NCBI RefSeq assembly: GCF_032926325.1 | Contig: NZ_CP136709.1 | Span: 1,817,501-1,881,500, forward strand | DNA from: Aestuariibaculum lutulentum | GTDB taxonomy: Bacteria; Bacteroidota; Bacteroidia; Flavobacteriales; Flavobacteriaceae | Reading direction: 5' to 3' | DNA length: 64,000 nucleotides | Part shown: in pieces, positions 17,558 to 26,414 of the stretch | Layout of the letters: each line of letters starts with the position of its first letter | How positions within the stretch are numbered: position 1 is the first letter of the stretch | The notes under the pieces: model-generated | Databases searched by the model: none | Seen by the model: only the letters and a program-made list of their open reading frames with translations | Told to the model about the DNA's origin: nothing | Program-made: the position numbers and the translations under genes

Positions 17558-18790
17558 ATGGCAAAAGAAGAATTAGAATGTTCGTTTTGTGGTAGAAAAA
17601 AGCCAGAAACCAATTTATTAATTGCTGGGTTAGATGCTCACATCTGTGACAGATGCATCGAGCAAGCGCATGGTATTGTTTTAGAAGAATCTAAACAGAG
17701 TGATACTAGTGATTTATCTGCGGAGCTGAAATTACGTAAGCCGCAGCAAATTAAAGCGTTTTTAGACGAATATATTATTGGTCAGAATACAACTAAAAAG
17801 GTAATGTCTGTAGCGGTATATAACCACTACAAGCGTTTATTACAGCCAACAACAAATGACGATATCGATATTCAAAAAAGTAATATTGTTATGGTTGGGC
17901 AAACAGGTACAGGTAAAACTTTAATGGCTAAAACCATTGCCAGAATGTTAAATGTGCCTTTAGCTATTGTTGATGCTACTGTTTTAACTGAAGCTGGTTA
18001 TGTTGGTGAAGATGTTGAAAGTATCTTAACACGTTTATTACAGGCAGCCGATTATAATTTAGAGCGCGCTGAAAAAGGTATTGTTTTTATTGATGAAATC
18101 GATAAGATTGCTCGTAAAAGCGATAACCCATCTATTACACGTGATGTATCTGGTGAAGGTGTTCAGCAGGCTTTATTAAAACTGTTGGAAGGAACCGTGG
18201 TTAACGTACCACCAAAAGGCGGACGTAAACACCCGGATCAAAAATTCATTGAAGTAAATACCGAAAATATCTTATTTATTGCCGGTGGAGCATTCGATGG
18301 TATTGAGCGTGTGATTTCTAAACGTTTAAATATGCAGGCGGTTGGATATAGCGCATCTATGTCTGATGAGGTAATTGATCAAAATAATTTATTACAGTAT
18401 ATTATTCCGAAAGATTTAAAAGATTTTGGATTAATTCCTGAGATTATTGGTCGTTTACCAGTGTTGACTTATATGGATCCGTTAGATGCTGAAACCTTAA
18501 GAGCCATTTTAACTGAGCCAAAAAATGCTATTATAAAACAATACCAGAAGTTATTTTCGATGGATGATATTGATTTTACGATTACCGATGGTGCTTTAGG
18601 GTATATTGTTGATAAAGCTATTGAGTATAAGTTAGGAGCCAGAGGACTTCGTTCGTTATGCGAGGAGATTTTAACGGATGCGATGTTTGAATTGCCAAGT
18701 AGCGATGAAAAAAACTTGAATGTAACTAAAGCGTACGCTGAAGAAAAATTATCAAAAACAGCCTTAAAAAAACTAAAAGCAGTTTCTTAA
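17558..18790 (+). CDS. clpX: ATP-dependent Clp protease ATP-binding subunit ClpX
   Basis: The 410-aa AAA+ unfoldase has the N-terminal zinc domain (C8, C11, C30, C33) that recognises substrates and adaptors. Walker A is GQTGTGKT (114-121) and Walker B lies in GIVFIDEIDK. The pore-loop GYVGEDVE and the RKH element (GGRKHP) are present. It recognises tagged substrates and feeds them to ClpP. It follows clpP at 75 nt in the same direction and ends in a terminator. Confidence 0.98.
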   Translation: MAKEELECSFCGRKKPETNLLIAGLDAHICDRCIEQAHGIVLEESKQSDTSDLSAELKLRKPQQIKAFLDEYIIGQNTTKKVMSVAVYNHYKRLLQPTTNDDIDIQKSNIVMVGQTGTGKTLMAKTIARMLNVPLAIVDATVLTEAGYVGEDVESILTRLLQAADYNLERAEKGIVFIDEIDKIARKSDNPSITRDVSGEGVQQALLKLLEGTVVNVPPKGGRKHPDQKFIEVNTENILFIAGGAFDGIERVISKRLNMQAVGYSASMSDEVIDQNNLLQYIIPKDLKDFGLIPEIIGRLPVLTYMDPLDAETLRAILTEPKNAIIKQYQKLFSMDDIDFTITDGALGYIVDKAIEYKLGARGLRSLCEEILTDAMFELPSSDEKNLNVTKAYAEEKLSKTALKKLKAVS

Positions 18791-18811
18791 GACTTCCATA
18801 ATTTTACACAT

Positions 18812-18845
18812 AAAAAAACCACGCTATTAGCGTGGTTTTTTATTT
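18812..18845 (+). terminator. Terminator after clpX
   Basis: AAACCACGC and GCGTGGTTT form the stem around TATTA, with A- and T-runs on both sides; it is likely active in both directions. The rest of the 232-nt gap to the next gene shows nothing I can name. Confidence 0.88.
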
Positions 18846-19022
18846 TTTATGGATATTAATTAATATAAGGGTATATTTTGGTAACGTTTTGTTTTCAAAT
18901 TTTAAATAAATATAGACTTATTAACAATCTATGCAAAACCCTTTTTCCTCTTTTAGATTATAAGATGAAATACTCGACTAAAGACTTTGTGTAAAACCTT
19001 TCGTCGGTAATTTTGGTAAAAT

Positions 19023-20540
19023 CTAACTGGCGTTTAATTTTAGTAACTCTTCAAGATAATCTCGAGTGTTAGATAGTCGTGGCACTTTATGTTGACCTCC
19101 TAATTTATTGTTTTGTTTTAGCCAGTCGTAAAATAGGTTTTCACGAGCCACATTAATCTTAGGCTTGTTAAGGGTAATGTTGTTAAAACGCTTGGCTTCA
19201 TAATCAGAATTTAATGCTTTTAAAGCATCGTCGAACAGTTCGTTAAATTGCTCGATATTTCTGGGAAGTCTTTTAAATTCAATTAACCATTCGTGTGCAC
19301 CTTTTTCTTTACCCTCCATAAAAACAGGCGCAGCTGTAAAGTCAACAATTTCGGCTTCGGTATCTTTACACACTTGTTTCAAGGCATTTTCAGCATTTTC
19401 AATAATCAACTCTTCACCAAAAACATTTATGTGATGTTTGGTTCTTCCGGAGATTTTTATGCGATAAGGACTTAAAGAGGTGAAACGAACCGTGTCTCCA
19501 ACTTTATAGCGCCATAATCCAGCATTGGTGGTAATGATAATCGCGTAGTTTTTGCCGAGTTCTACTTCACTTAAAGGAATGGCTTTTTCTTCCGAAGTTG
19601 CGTAAACATCCATTGGGATAAACTCGTAAAAAATACCATAATCTAACATGAGTAACAATTCGTTAGAATCGTTTTTATCCTGAATGGCAAAAAAGCCTTC
19701 CGAAGCATTGTAAATTTCGTAGTATTTAAATCCGTTTTTAGGAAGTATACTTTGGTATTGGTCTACATAAGGCGTAAAGCTCACACCACCATGAAAATAA
19801 ACTTCCAGATTGGGCCAGACTTCGTGTAAATTACCTTTTCCTGTAGTTTCTAAAACATTGTTTAAAAGTACTAACATCCATGAAGGGACACCAGCAAGAC
19901 TCGTTACATTTTCAAAGCGGGTTTCATCAACAATGGCTTGCATTTTGTATTCCCAATCACTCATTAAAGAAACTTTATTGCAAGGCGTACTACTAAACTC
20001 TGCCCAAAACGGCATATTGTCAATTAAGATGGCAGATAAGTCGCCAAATGCGGTGCCATTTTCTTTGTATAACTGTTTGCTTCCGCCCAAGCGTAAACTT
20101 TTACCTGTGAATAATTGTGACTCTTCGTTGTTATTCAGGTACATGCAAAGTAAATCTTTACTTGCTGCGTAGTGGCAGTCTTCTAAAGATTCTTCGCTAA
20201 CCGGAATGAATTTGCTCTTTGCTCGCGTTGTTCCGCTCGATTTGGCATACCATTTTATTGGTGTTGGCCAGAACAGATTCGACTCGCCTTTCATGGAACG
20301 CTGAATAATATCCTGCCAGCCGTCGTAGTTTTTAATAGGAACGCGCTCGGTAAAGGTTTGATAGTTTTTTATTGAAGCAAAATCGTATTGTTTGCCAATT
20401 TCGGTGTCTTTAGCAAAATCCAAAAGACTGAGCAATAATTCATTCTGTACCTCGTTGGGATGTTTTAAAAACAAATCAATTTGTTGGAATCGTTTTTTTA
20501 AAAACCAGGAAGCAATGGAATTAACTATCGTAATTGGCAT
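19023..20540 (-). CDS. GH3 auxin-responsive promoter family protein
   Basis: The 505-aa protein belongs to the GH3/acyl-adenylate-forming superfamily (ANL fold). Seen in it are the ATP-binding stretch AKSSGTTRAKSKFIPVSEE (about 104-122), the central YEIYNASEGFFAIQ, and the hinge-region WRYKVGDTVRFTSLSPYRIKISGRTKHHINVFGE. In plants GH3 enzymes join amino acids to jasmonate or auxin; bacterial members are common in Bacteroidetes but their substrates are mostly unknown. It stands alone on the minus strand and diverges from the DUF2797 gene. Confidence 0.9.
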   Translation of the reverse strand: MPITIVNSIASWFLKKRFQQIDLFLKHPNEVQNELLLSLLDFAKDTEIGKQYDFASIKNYQTFTERVPIKNYDGWQDIIQRSMKGESNLFWPTPIKWYAKSSGTTRAKSKFIPVSEESLEDCHYAASKDLLCMYLNNNEESQLFTGKSLRLGGSKQLYKENGTAFGDLSAILIDNMPFWAEFSSTPCNKVSLMSDWEYKMQAIVDETRFENVTSLAGVPSWMLVLLNNVLETTGKGNLHEVWPNLEVYFHGGVSFTPYVDQYQSILPKNGFKYYEIYNASEGFFAIQDKNDSNELLLMLDYGIFYEFIPMDVYATSEEKAIPLSEVELGKNYAIIITTNAGLWRYKVGDTVRFTSLSPYRIKISGRTKHHINVFGEELIIENAENALKQVCKDTEAEIVDFTAAPVFMEGKEKGAHEWLIEFKRLPRNIEQFNELFDDALKALNSDYEAKRFNNITLNKPKINVARENLFYDWLKQNNKLGGQHKVPRLSNTRDYLEELLKLNAS

Positions 20541-20678
20541 ATTTTTGAGCTACTATCTTTGAATGCCTAAAATAACATTTTTTTTGTTGAAAAGTAAAAG
20601 CAAAATTCACATTTAGATTTATTCTTTAAATGTTCGTAATTTTGAAGGGAATTACAAAAAACAATAAAAAGAAAGCAG

Positions 20679-21473
20679 ATGACTTACCAAGGGGTTTTAA
20701 CGAAAATGGAAACAGAATACGCATCGCCTATTCAATATTATTTAGTGTTTGATAACGACTTTATAAACATGAATCAGTTGTTGGATAAACATATTTCCAT
20801 AGAGTTTGTTAGATACCAGTGTTTAAACTGCGGATTAGATAAGCCTATTTATCGTCAGGGCTTTTGTAAAAGTTGTTTTTTTGATGTGCCACAGGCAGCC
20901 GACTGGATTATGCGTCCGGAATTGAGTACGGCACATTTAGGAAAAGAAGATCGGGATTTGGAGTACGAAAAGAAAATGCAGTTACAGCCGCATATTGTGT
21001 ATCTGGCAAATTCCAGTAGTGTAAAAGTAGGGGTGACCAGAAAATCTCAGGTGCCTACACGTTGGATAGATCAAGGAGCACATGAAGCCATTGAAATTGT
21101 TGAGGTGCCTAACCGGTATCTTGCAGGAATTACCGAGGTGGCTTTAAAAGAATACGTATCTGATAAAACCAATTGGCGTACTATGTTAAAAAATGATATA
21201 GAAGATGAAAATTTGGTGGAATGGCGTGAGCGTTTAAAACAATATATCCCAGATGAAGCTAAAGAGTATTTTATTGAGAGCAATTCGGAAACCAATTTGG
21301 AGTATCCGGTACATCAATATCCATTAAAACCTAAAAGTTTAAATTTAGGAAAAACACCAAGTTATCAGGGAGTGTTAAAAGGAATAAAAGGACAATATTT
21401 AATTTTTGAAGACCAAACAGTTTTTAATGTGCGCAGTAATGAAGGTTTGGTAGTGAATATTACTATTCAGTAA
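20679..21473 (+). CDS. DUF2797 domain-containing protein
   Basis: The 264-aa protein has an N-terminal four-cysteine cluster (CLNCGLDKP ... GFCKSC, residues about 48-67) likely to bind zinc, then the DUF2797 core with YLANSSSVKVGVTRKSQVPTRW (about 109-130). The latter resembles the two strands and the Arg helix of the GIY-YIG fold, but I do not claim nuclease activity. The function is unknown. A TAATTTTG box lies about 40 nt before the start. It is convergent with rpsU, sharing a bidirectional terminator. Confidence 0.88.
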   Translation: MTYQGVLTKMETEYASPIQYYLVFDNDFINMNQLLDKHISIEFVRYQCLNCGLDKPIYRQGFCKSCFFDVPQAADWIMRPELSTAHLGKEDRDLEYEKKMQLQPHIVYLANSSSVKVGVTRKSQVPTRWIDQGAHEAIEIVEVPNRYLAGITEVALKEYVSDKTNWRTMLKNDIEDENLVEWRERLKQYIPDEAKEYFIESNSETNLEYPVHQYPLKPKSLNLGKTPSYQGVLKGIKGQYLIFEDQTVFNVRSNEGLVVNITIQ

Positions 21474-21488
21474 TTAAATAATGAAATA

Positions 21489-21518
21489 AAAAAATCACGC
21501 TTTTGGCGTGATTTTTTT
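21489..21518. terminator. Bidirectional terminator between DUF2797 gene and rpsU
   Basis: AAAAAATCACGC / GCGTGATTTTTT is a 12-bp stem around TTTTG, with T-runs in both directions between convergent genes. Confidence 0.88.
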
Positions 21519-21538
21519 AATATCCTAAAAGGAACGAT

Positions 21539-21733
21539 TTATATATCTTCCTGATCTCTTAAGTTTTGGATATATTCCGCCTTTTGAATTTGACGTCTTC
21601 TTTTAACCGATGGTTTTGTGAAAAATTGATTATCTCTCAAGTTTTGCATCACCTTAACGTTTCTGTGTTTACGTTTGTAGCGTTTCAGTGCGCGTTCAAT
21701 GTTTTCCCCTTCTTTAATTTCAATTCTTAACAT
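21539..21733 (-). CDS. rpsU: 30S ribosomal protein S21
   Basis: The 64-aa basic protein matches bS21: MLRIEIKEGENIERALKRYK, then a C-terminal Arg/Lys-rich region (KPSVKRRRQIQKAEY). In Bacteroidetes bS21 helps hold the 3' end of 16S rRNA so that Shine-Dalgarno pairing is suppressed, a point of known biology that fits the lack of clear ribosome binding sites here. It is 32 nt behind rpoD on the minus strand and probably cotranscribed. Confidence 0.97.
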   Translation of the reverse strand: MLRIEIKEGENIERALKRYKRKHRNVKVMQNLRDNQFFTKPSVKRRRQIQKAEYIQNLRDQEDI

Positions 21734-21765
21734 ATAGTTTATTTATAGAGTGAGTGTATTCAGGA

Positions 21766-22629
21766 CTATCCCAAATACGTTTTTAAAATTTTACTTTTCG
21801 ATGTATGCTTTAATCTTCTGATGCCTTTTTCTCTTATCTGGCGAACGCGTTCGCGTGTTAAATCGAACGTTTTTCCTATTTCGTCTAAACTCATTGGCGG
21901 TTGATTGCTCAATCCAAAATTTAAACGAATAATGTCGCTTTCTTTTTGTGATAAAGTATCTAAGGCTCTGTTTATTTCTGTACTTAACGATTCATTCATT
22001 AAGTATCTATCCGGGTTTGGCGAATCGCCTGCCGAAACCACATCATATAAATTTGAGGTTTCGCCTTCTTTTAATGGTGCATCCATGGATAGGTGGCGTC
22101 CGGAATTCTTCATGGATTGTTTAACATCGCTAACGGTTAAATCTAGTTCCTGAGCAATTTCTTCGGCGCTGGGAGCACGCTCGTGTGTCTGTTCTAAAAA
22201 CGAATAGGCCTTATTAATTTTGTTAATCGAGCCAATTTTGTTCAAAGGTAATCTAACTATTCGAGATTGTTCGGCTAAAGCTTGAAGAATTGCTTGTCGA
22301 ATCCACCAAACAGCATACGAAATGAACTTAAAACCACGTGTTTCGTCAAAACGCTTGGCTGCTTTTACCAATCCGGCATTCCCTTCATTAATTAAATCGG
22401 GTAGGGTAAGCCCCTGATTCTGGTATTGTTTAGCTACCGAAACAACAAAACGTAAGTTGGCTGTTGTTAACCTGTCTAAAGCCACCTGATCACCTTGTCT
22501 GATACGTTGCGCCAGCTCGACTTCTTCATCTGCTGTAATCAGTGGAATTTTGCTTATGTCCTGCAAGTATTTGTCAAGGGATTTAGACTCTCTGTTGGTT
22601 ACTTGTTTTGTGATTTTAAGTTGCCTCAT
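21766..22629 (-). CDS. rpoD: Primary RNA polymerase sigma factor (RpoD/SigA family)
   Basis: The 287-aa protein has region 1.2 (SLDKYLQDISKIPLITADEE), region 2 with LRFVVSVAKQYQNQGL, DLINEGNAGL and the -7/-10-recognising FISYAVWWIRQAI, region 3, and a region 4 HTH (LDEIGKTFDLTRERVRQI). It lacks the long region 1.1 and the nonconserved insert of proteobacterial sigma70, as is normal for the Bacteroidetes primary sigma factor, which reads the TAnnTTTG promoters seen in this window. A small hairpin (GCAAG-GAAA-CTTGC, 22691-22704) lies about 60 nt upstream of the start. Confidence 0.97.
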   Translation of the reverse strand: MRQLKITKQVTNRESKSLDKYLQDISKIPLITADEEVELAQRIRQGDQVALDRLTTANLRFVVSVAKQYQNQGLTLPDLINEGNAGLVKAAKRFDETRGFKFISYAVWWIRQAILQALAEQSRIVRLPLNKIGSINKINKAYSFLEQTHERAPSAEEIAQELDLTVSDVKQSMKNSGRHLSMDAPLKEGETSNLYDVVSAGDSPNPDRYLMNESLSTEINRALDTLSQKESDIIRLNFGLSNQPPMSLDEIGKTFDLTRERVRQIREKGIRRLKHTSKSKILKTYLG

Positions 22630-22796
22630 TTATACTTTTTTCTGTTTTAAAATATATCTAACCCACATTATAATATTTTAATTGAAAAAAGCAAGGAAAC
22701 TTGCATTTCTTTAACATAAAACCCTTCATTTTGAGCTGAATACTTCAAATTTGATGAAAATTAAGTCTGTTTTCAGGTGTTTTTTAGAAATTCAAT

Positions 22797-22829
22797 AAAA
22801 AAGGCAGGTTGTGTAAACCTGCCTTTTTT
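22797..22829 (-). terminator. Terminator of the AsmA-like gene
   Basis: AAAAAAGGCAGGTT and AACCTGCCTTTTTT form a strong stem. It lies 24 nt beyond the AsmA-like stop codon on the minus strand. Confidence 0.88.
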
Positions 22830-22852
22830 GAAATTTTATTTTATCGATATTT

Positions 22853-25516
22853 TTAATTCACGGTATCTGTTTTTTTCTTTTTGCCTCCTAAAAGACCGCC
22901 TAAAACATTTTTCACATTTTCTTTAATCTGTTCCTGTGAAGTGGTTTTGGTTTCTGCCTCCTGAGTTAAAGTTGAATCTGTACTGGTTGTGGTTTTAGAA
23001 GATGAAGTGCTCCCGGTTAATCCGCCTAATAAATTATTGAGTTCATTTTTACCTTGACCAATTAATTTTTGTTTTTGAATTTCTGTTAACTGACTCGTTA
23101 AATTTTTAACGCCACTTGTTAAGTCGGTTGACACCTTCGGGTCTGTATAACTACCGGAAATATTTGCAGTAATAGGTACCTTAATATCATTAACTTTACT
23201 GTCGTTTATACTGCTGATAAGTTTGTTAATATCGTTTCCTAAATATTTTGCAGGGACATCAAATACCGCGCTATAAGCCATGGTTTTGTCGAAGCCGTGG
23301 GATCCAGAAACTTCAATGGCAATATCCTGATATTTAAAAGTGAAAGGTTTTACGGTAACTTTTCCGTTAGCAAATTCTAAATAAGCTTTTAAGTCGTTAA
23401 AGCTGAATTTATCAAAATCAACAAAACTTAAGGAGCTTTCCAGTTTGTTTAAAACCTGTGCATTTTGTGGGTCTACTTTTGTAGTTAATAATTCCGCGGC
23501 AGCGTCACCAAAAAGGGTATTTAAATTTGGAGTAAAATCCTGAGTTAAATCGCCTTTTAAATTTAGTTTCGTGTTTAATTTTCCTTGTAAAGCTTTAGCA
23601 ATAGGGGCGATGCTTTGAAACATATCTAAACCAGCAAAAGATTCGGCGATATCGAAATTTTCGGCACCTAAATCTAAATTAAATGTTGGTGTTTCGTTTT
23701 TTGTAGAAACATTACCCGAAACCGCTAAATTACCATTAAACAGTTTTGATGTTAGGTTGTTTAATGTAGCCTGTTGGTCTTTAATCACCAGTGAGCCTTT
23801 AACGTCTTTCAGTTTTAAATTGTCGTAAGTTACATTCGCTGCATTGGCGTTTATAGTACAATCTAAAAATGCTGGAATTTTTAAACTCTCCGTATTACTT
23901 GTGGTTGTTGAGGTTTTTTGTTCTTCTGAAGTTGTTGTTTCTTCATCGGAAGTCATAAAATCGCTCAGTACAAAATTATTGGAGTTTACATTAAAGTTTC
24001 CTTTTAAGGTGCTGTCGCTTAGTAAAAATCCGAGTAAATTGTTAATTGATCCATTGGCGCTAATATCACTACTTCCTGTGGTTGCATTAAAGTTATTAAG
24101 TGTAACCGTTGAAGGATTAAATGTCATATCGGCTTTTGAAATGCTCACGGGATTTGCCATGTCTTCGGAAGCGAATTTAAAGTCGGAAACACTCATGGTT
24201 CCTGAGCTTTTTATGCGCTCGTATGCATTGGTCTCAATGGCATTCATGTCGAAAGCGGTGTGGATATTAGCTTTTAAAATACCACTTAATTCCTGATCTA
24301 ATTCCAACGGATAGGCTTTGGTTAAATTCCCTAAGTTTAACGTGCCATCAACATTAGCATTAACCAGCATATTTTTGGTTAAATTTTTAATGGTTGCCGA
24401 CGATTTGAAAACATCTTTATCTATTCTAAAGTTTAGGGTGTTGATATTTACATAGGTGTCATCAACGTTACCGGTTTCATTTTTAATTTCTGTATTGATA
24501 ATGATATTTTCAACCGACTTAGGTAAATCTGGATATTTAAATGATGCATTGTTTGAAGTAATACTGATGTCTAAAGTCGGAATCGTTTCTTCGGTTACTT
24601 TACCTTTCACAATACCTTTAACTTTAAAATCGCCTGTAGTTTGCACGTCTTCTATGCTTTTTGAATAGTTAGCAGGAATAACCGCTAAGAAATCTTTAAA
24701 TGTAGAACCCGGATTTTCGAAAGTAATGTCGATATCCTGACCTTCTTCAATAAGCTGAACAAAACCATGAAATTCTAAAGGCAGTTGATTAATAAACGCC
24801 TTATTGTCTTTAAAGGTATATTTGCTGTTTTCTAAATCTAAATCGATTAAAGCATCTAATTTAATGTGGTTGTTGCTTAGGTACGCGGTGCTATCCATAC
24901 TGAAGCTTACAAGGGCTTCAGTATTGGTGTCCAGCTCTGAAATAGTTCCTGAAAATGTTCCTTTTCCAGTATGGTTTAATTCTGTAATGCTGAATTGTAT
25001 TTTAGAAGCTTCATCTAAATAGTTAAACGAACCGTTATTAATGCTGTAGTTTTCAATATCGAACGCAAAACCGCTATCGCTGGTTGTTTCTGTTTCTGTT
25101 GTTGAGCCGTCCTCTTTTGCGATGTCATAATTACTTTTGCCTTCGGCATTTGTTTTTAGGTTAACCAAGGCATCATCAATAGAAATGGAATTTATAGTTA
25201 ACGGACCATCTTCAGTATTTTTAAATAATTCTTTAACCGACATGGTAAAGGAGATATTCTTAGTGCTCACCAAGGTGTCGCCTTTAAACGGTTCGAAATT
25301 GGTAATCACTAAATCGTTCACTTCAACATGGGCCTGCGGAAAACTTTTAAGTAAACTCAAACTCACATCACTAAATTCGACATTTGCATTGACGTTCTGG
25401 TTAATAAAGGTTTTAACCATGTCTTTTATCTGACCTTTAAAAGCAAATGGTAACGCTATTAAAATCACTAAAATAATTAGCACAGACAGACCTAAAATTT
25501 TTAAAGCTTTCTTCAT
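22853..25516 (-). CDS. AsmA-like family protein
   Basis: The 887-aa protein has one N-terminal membrane anchor (residues about 5-27, ALKILGLSVLIILVILIALPFAF) and a long periplasmic body of beta-rich repeats. The AsmA N domain is at the start and the AsmA_2-like C-terminal region (about 540-800) contains LTSKLFNGNLAVSGNV and LNTKLNLKGDLTQDFTPNLN. The last 60 residues are Ser/Thr/Lys-rich. AsmA/TamB-like proteins are thought to form lipid-conducting grooves between the membranes. It is a single-gene unit with its own terminator. The assignment is firm; the cargo is inferred. Confidence 0.9.
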   Translation of the reverse strand: MKKALKILGLSVLIILVILIALPFAFKGQIKDMVKTFINQNVNANVEFSDVSLSLLKSFPQAHVEVNDLVITNFEPFKGDTLVSTKNISFTMSVKELFKNTEDGPLTINSISIDDALVNLKTNAEGKSNYDIAKEDGSTTETETTSDSGFAFDIENYSINNGSFNYLDEASKIQFSITELNHTGKGTFSGTISELDTNTEALVSFSMDSTAYLSNNHIKLDALIDLDLENSKYTFKDNKAFINQLPLEFHGFVQLIEEGQDIDITFENPGSTFKDFLAVIPANYSKSIEDVQTTGDFKVKGIVKGKVTEETIPTLDISITSNNASFKYPDLPKSVENIIINTEIKNETGNVDDTYVNINTLNFRIDKDVFKSSATIKNLTKNMLVNANVDGTLNLGNLTKAYPLELDQELSGILKANIHTAFDMNAIETNAYERIKSSGTMSVSDFKFASEDMANPVSISKADMTFNPSTVTLNNFNATTGSSDISANGSINNLLGFLLSDSTLKGNFNVNSNNFVLSDFMTSDEETTTSEEQKTSTTTSNTESLKIPAFLDCTINANAANVTYDNLKLKDVKGSLVIKDQQATLNNLTSKLFNGNLAVSGNVSTKNETPTFNLDLGAENFDIAESFAGLDMFQSIAPIAKALQGKLNTKLNLKGDLTQDFTPNLNTLFGDAAAELLTTKVDPQNAQVLNKLESSLSFVDFDKFSFNDLKAYLEFANGKVTVKPFTFKYQDIAIEVSGSHGFDKTMAYSAVFDVPAKYLGNDINKLISSINDSKVNDIKVPITANISGSYTDPKVSTDLTSGVKNLTSQLTEIQKQKLIGQGKNELNNLLGGLTGSTSSSKTTTSTDSTLTQEAETKTTSQEQIKENVKNVLGGLLGGKKKKTDTVN

Positions 25517-25638
25517 AAATATGGGGTATTATGTTTTATGAGTAGGTTATAGGTTTAATAATGAGTTACTTTATATACGCAAATGTCACCAGAAAAGTTT
25601 GAAACTAAGAATTTTCTTCGTTAAGTTTTTTATAAAAA

Positions 25639-26343
25639 TTAAAGCAAAAGAATTTCTTCATTCATCTTTAAATTAAAGCGCTTTCTAAACAGGTAAACGC
25701 CTAAATACATAAACGGCGTATCACAAAGTGCAACTAATATTTTAAAAAAGAATCCAGATAGGATAAGTCCGAGAAAATTTTCCCATGGAATAATATGAAA
25801 AATGCAAAGCAAACCAACAACGGTAAAGGTATCTACAAATTGAGAAATAAATGTTGAAAAGTTATTGCGTAACCATAAATGTTTGCCTTTAGTTAAACTT
25901 TTCCAGTAATGATAAATCTGTATGTCAATAAACTGTGCAAAAAGATAAGCCATCATACTGGCAAAAACCGCAAGTACGGTATTTCCAAAAACGGTTTTAA
26001 ACATGGTGTCGTCTACAGGAGACCAGCTTGTGGCGGGTACAATGCTCGAGACGTAAACAATAAGTAGTGAGAATGCCGAAGCAAATATACCAGCAACAAC
26101 CACTTGATTGGCTCGTTTTTTACCGTAAATTTCACTAATTAAATCGGTGATTAAAAAGGTAATGGGATAGGGAAGAATACCAACTGAAATTTCAAAAAGT
26201 TTCGATCCGAAAATTTCAATATCAAACGGATACCAGTAAAAAAACTTCTGAAATATTAAGTTCGAAACCACCAGCGAGGTAATAAATAGAGCCCCTAAAA
26301 GCATATAAATACGTTGGGCAGCGAGTTTATCTTTTAAAGTCAT
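25639..26343 (-). CDS. Queuosine precursor transporter (YhhQ family)
   Basis: The 234-aa integral membrane protein has about six hydrophobic helices and the conserved YPITFLITDLISEIYGKKRA (residues 56-75), ASMMAYLFAQFIDIQIYHYWK, and SQFVDTF motifs of YhhQ/DUF165. The family imports preQ0/preQ1 for tRNA queuosine modification. The queuosine biosynthesis genes are not in the window. It diverges from the folK fusion gene. Confidence 0.92.
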   Translation of the reverse strand: MTLKDKLAAQRIYMLLGALFITSLVVSNLIFQKFFYWYPFDIEIFGSKLFEISVGILPYPITFLITDLISEIYGKKRANQVVVAGIFASAFSLLIVYVSSIVPATSWSPVDDTMFKTVFGNTVLAVFASMMAYLFAQFIDIQIYHYWKSLTKGKHLWLRNNFSTFISQFVDTFTVVGLLCIFHIIPWENFLGLILSGFFFKILVALCDTPFMYLGVYLFRKRFNLKMNEEILLL

Positions 26344-26414
26344 GCAATTTGTGAATAAATACGATTAGTAAATATAAAGTAATAAAATTTGTTTTAGTTA
26401 TTTTGCCGTTACTT

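Noticed and set aside
20679..21473. DUF2797 protein as a GIY-YIG nuclease
   Set aside because: The fold resemblance is weak and catalytic residues are not assured, so only the domain family is reported.
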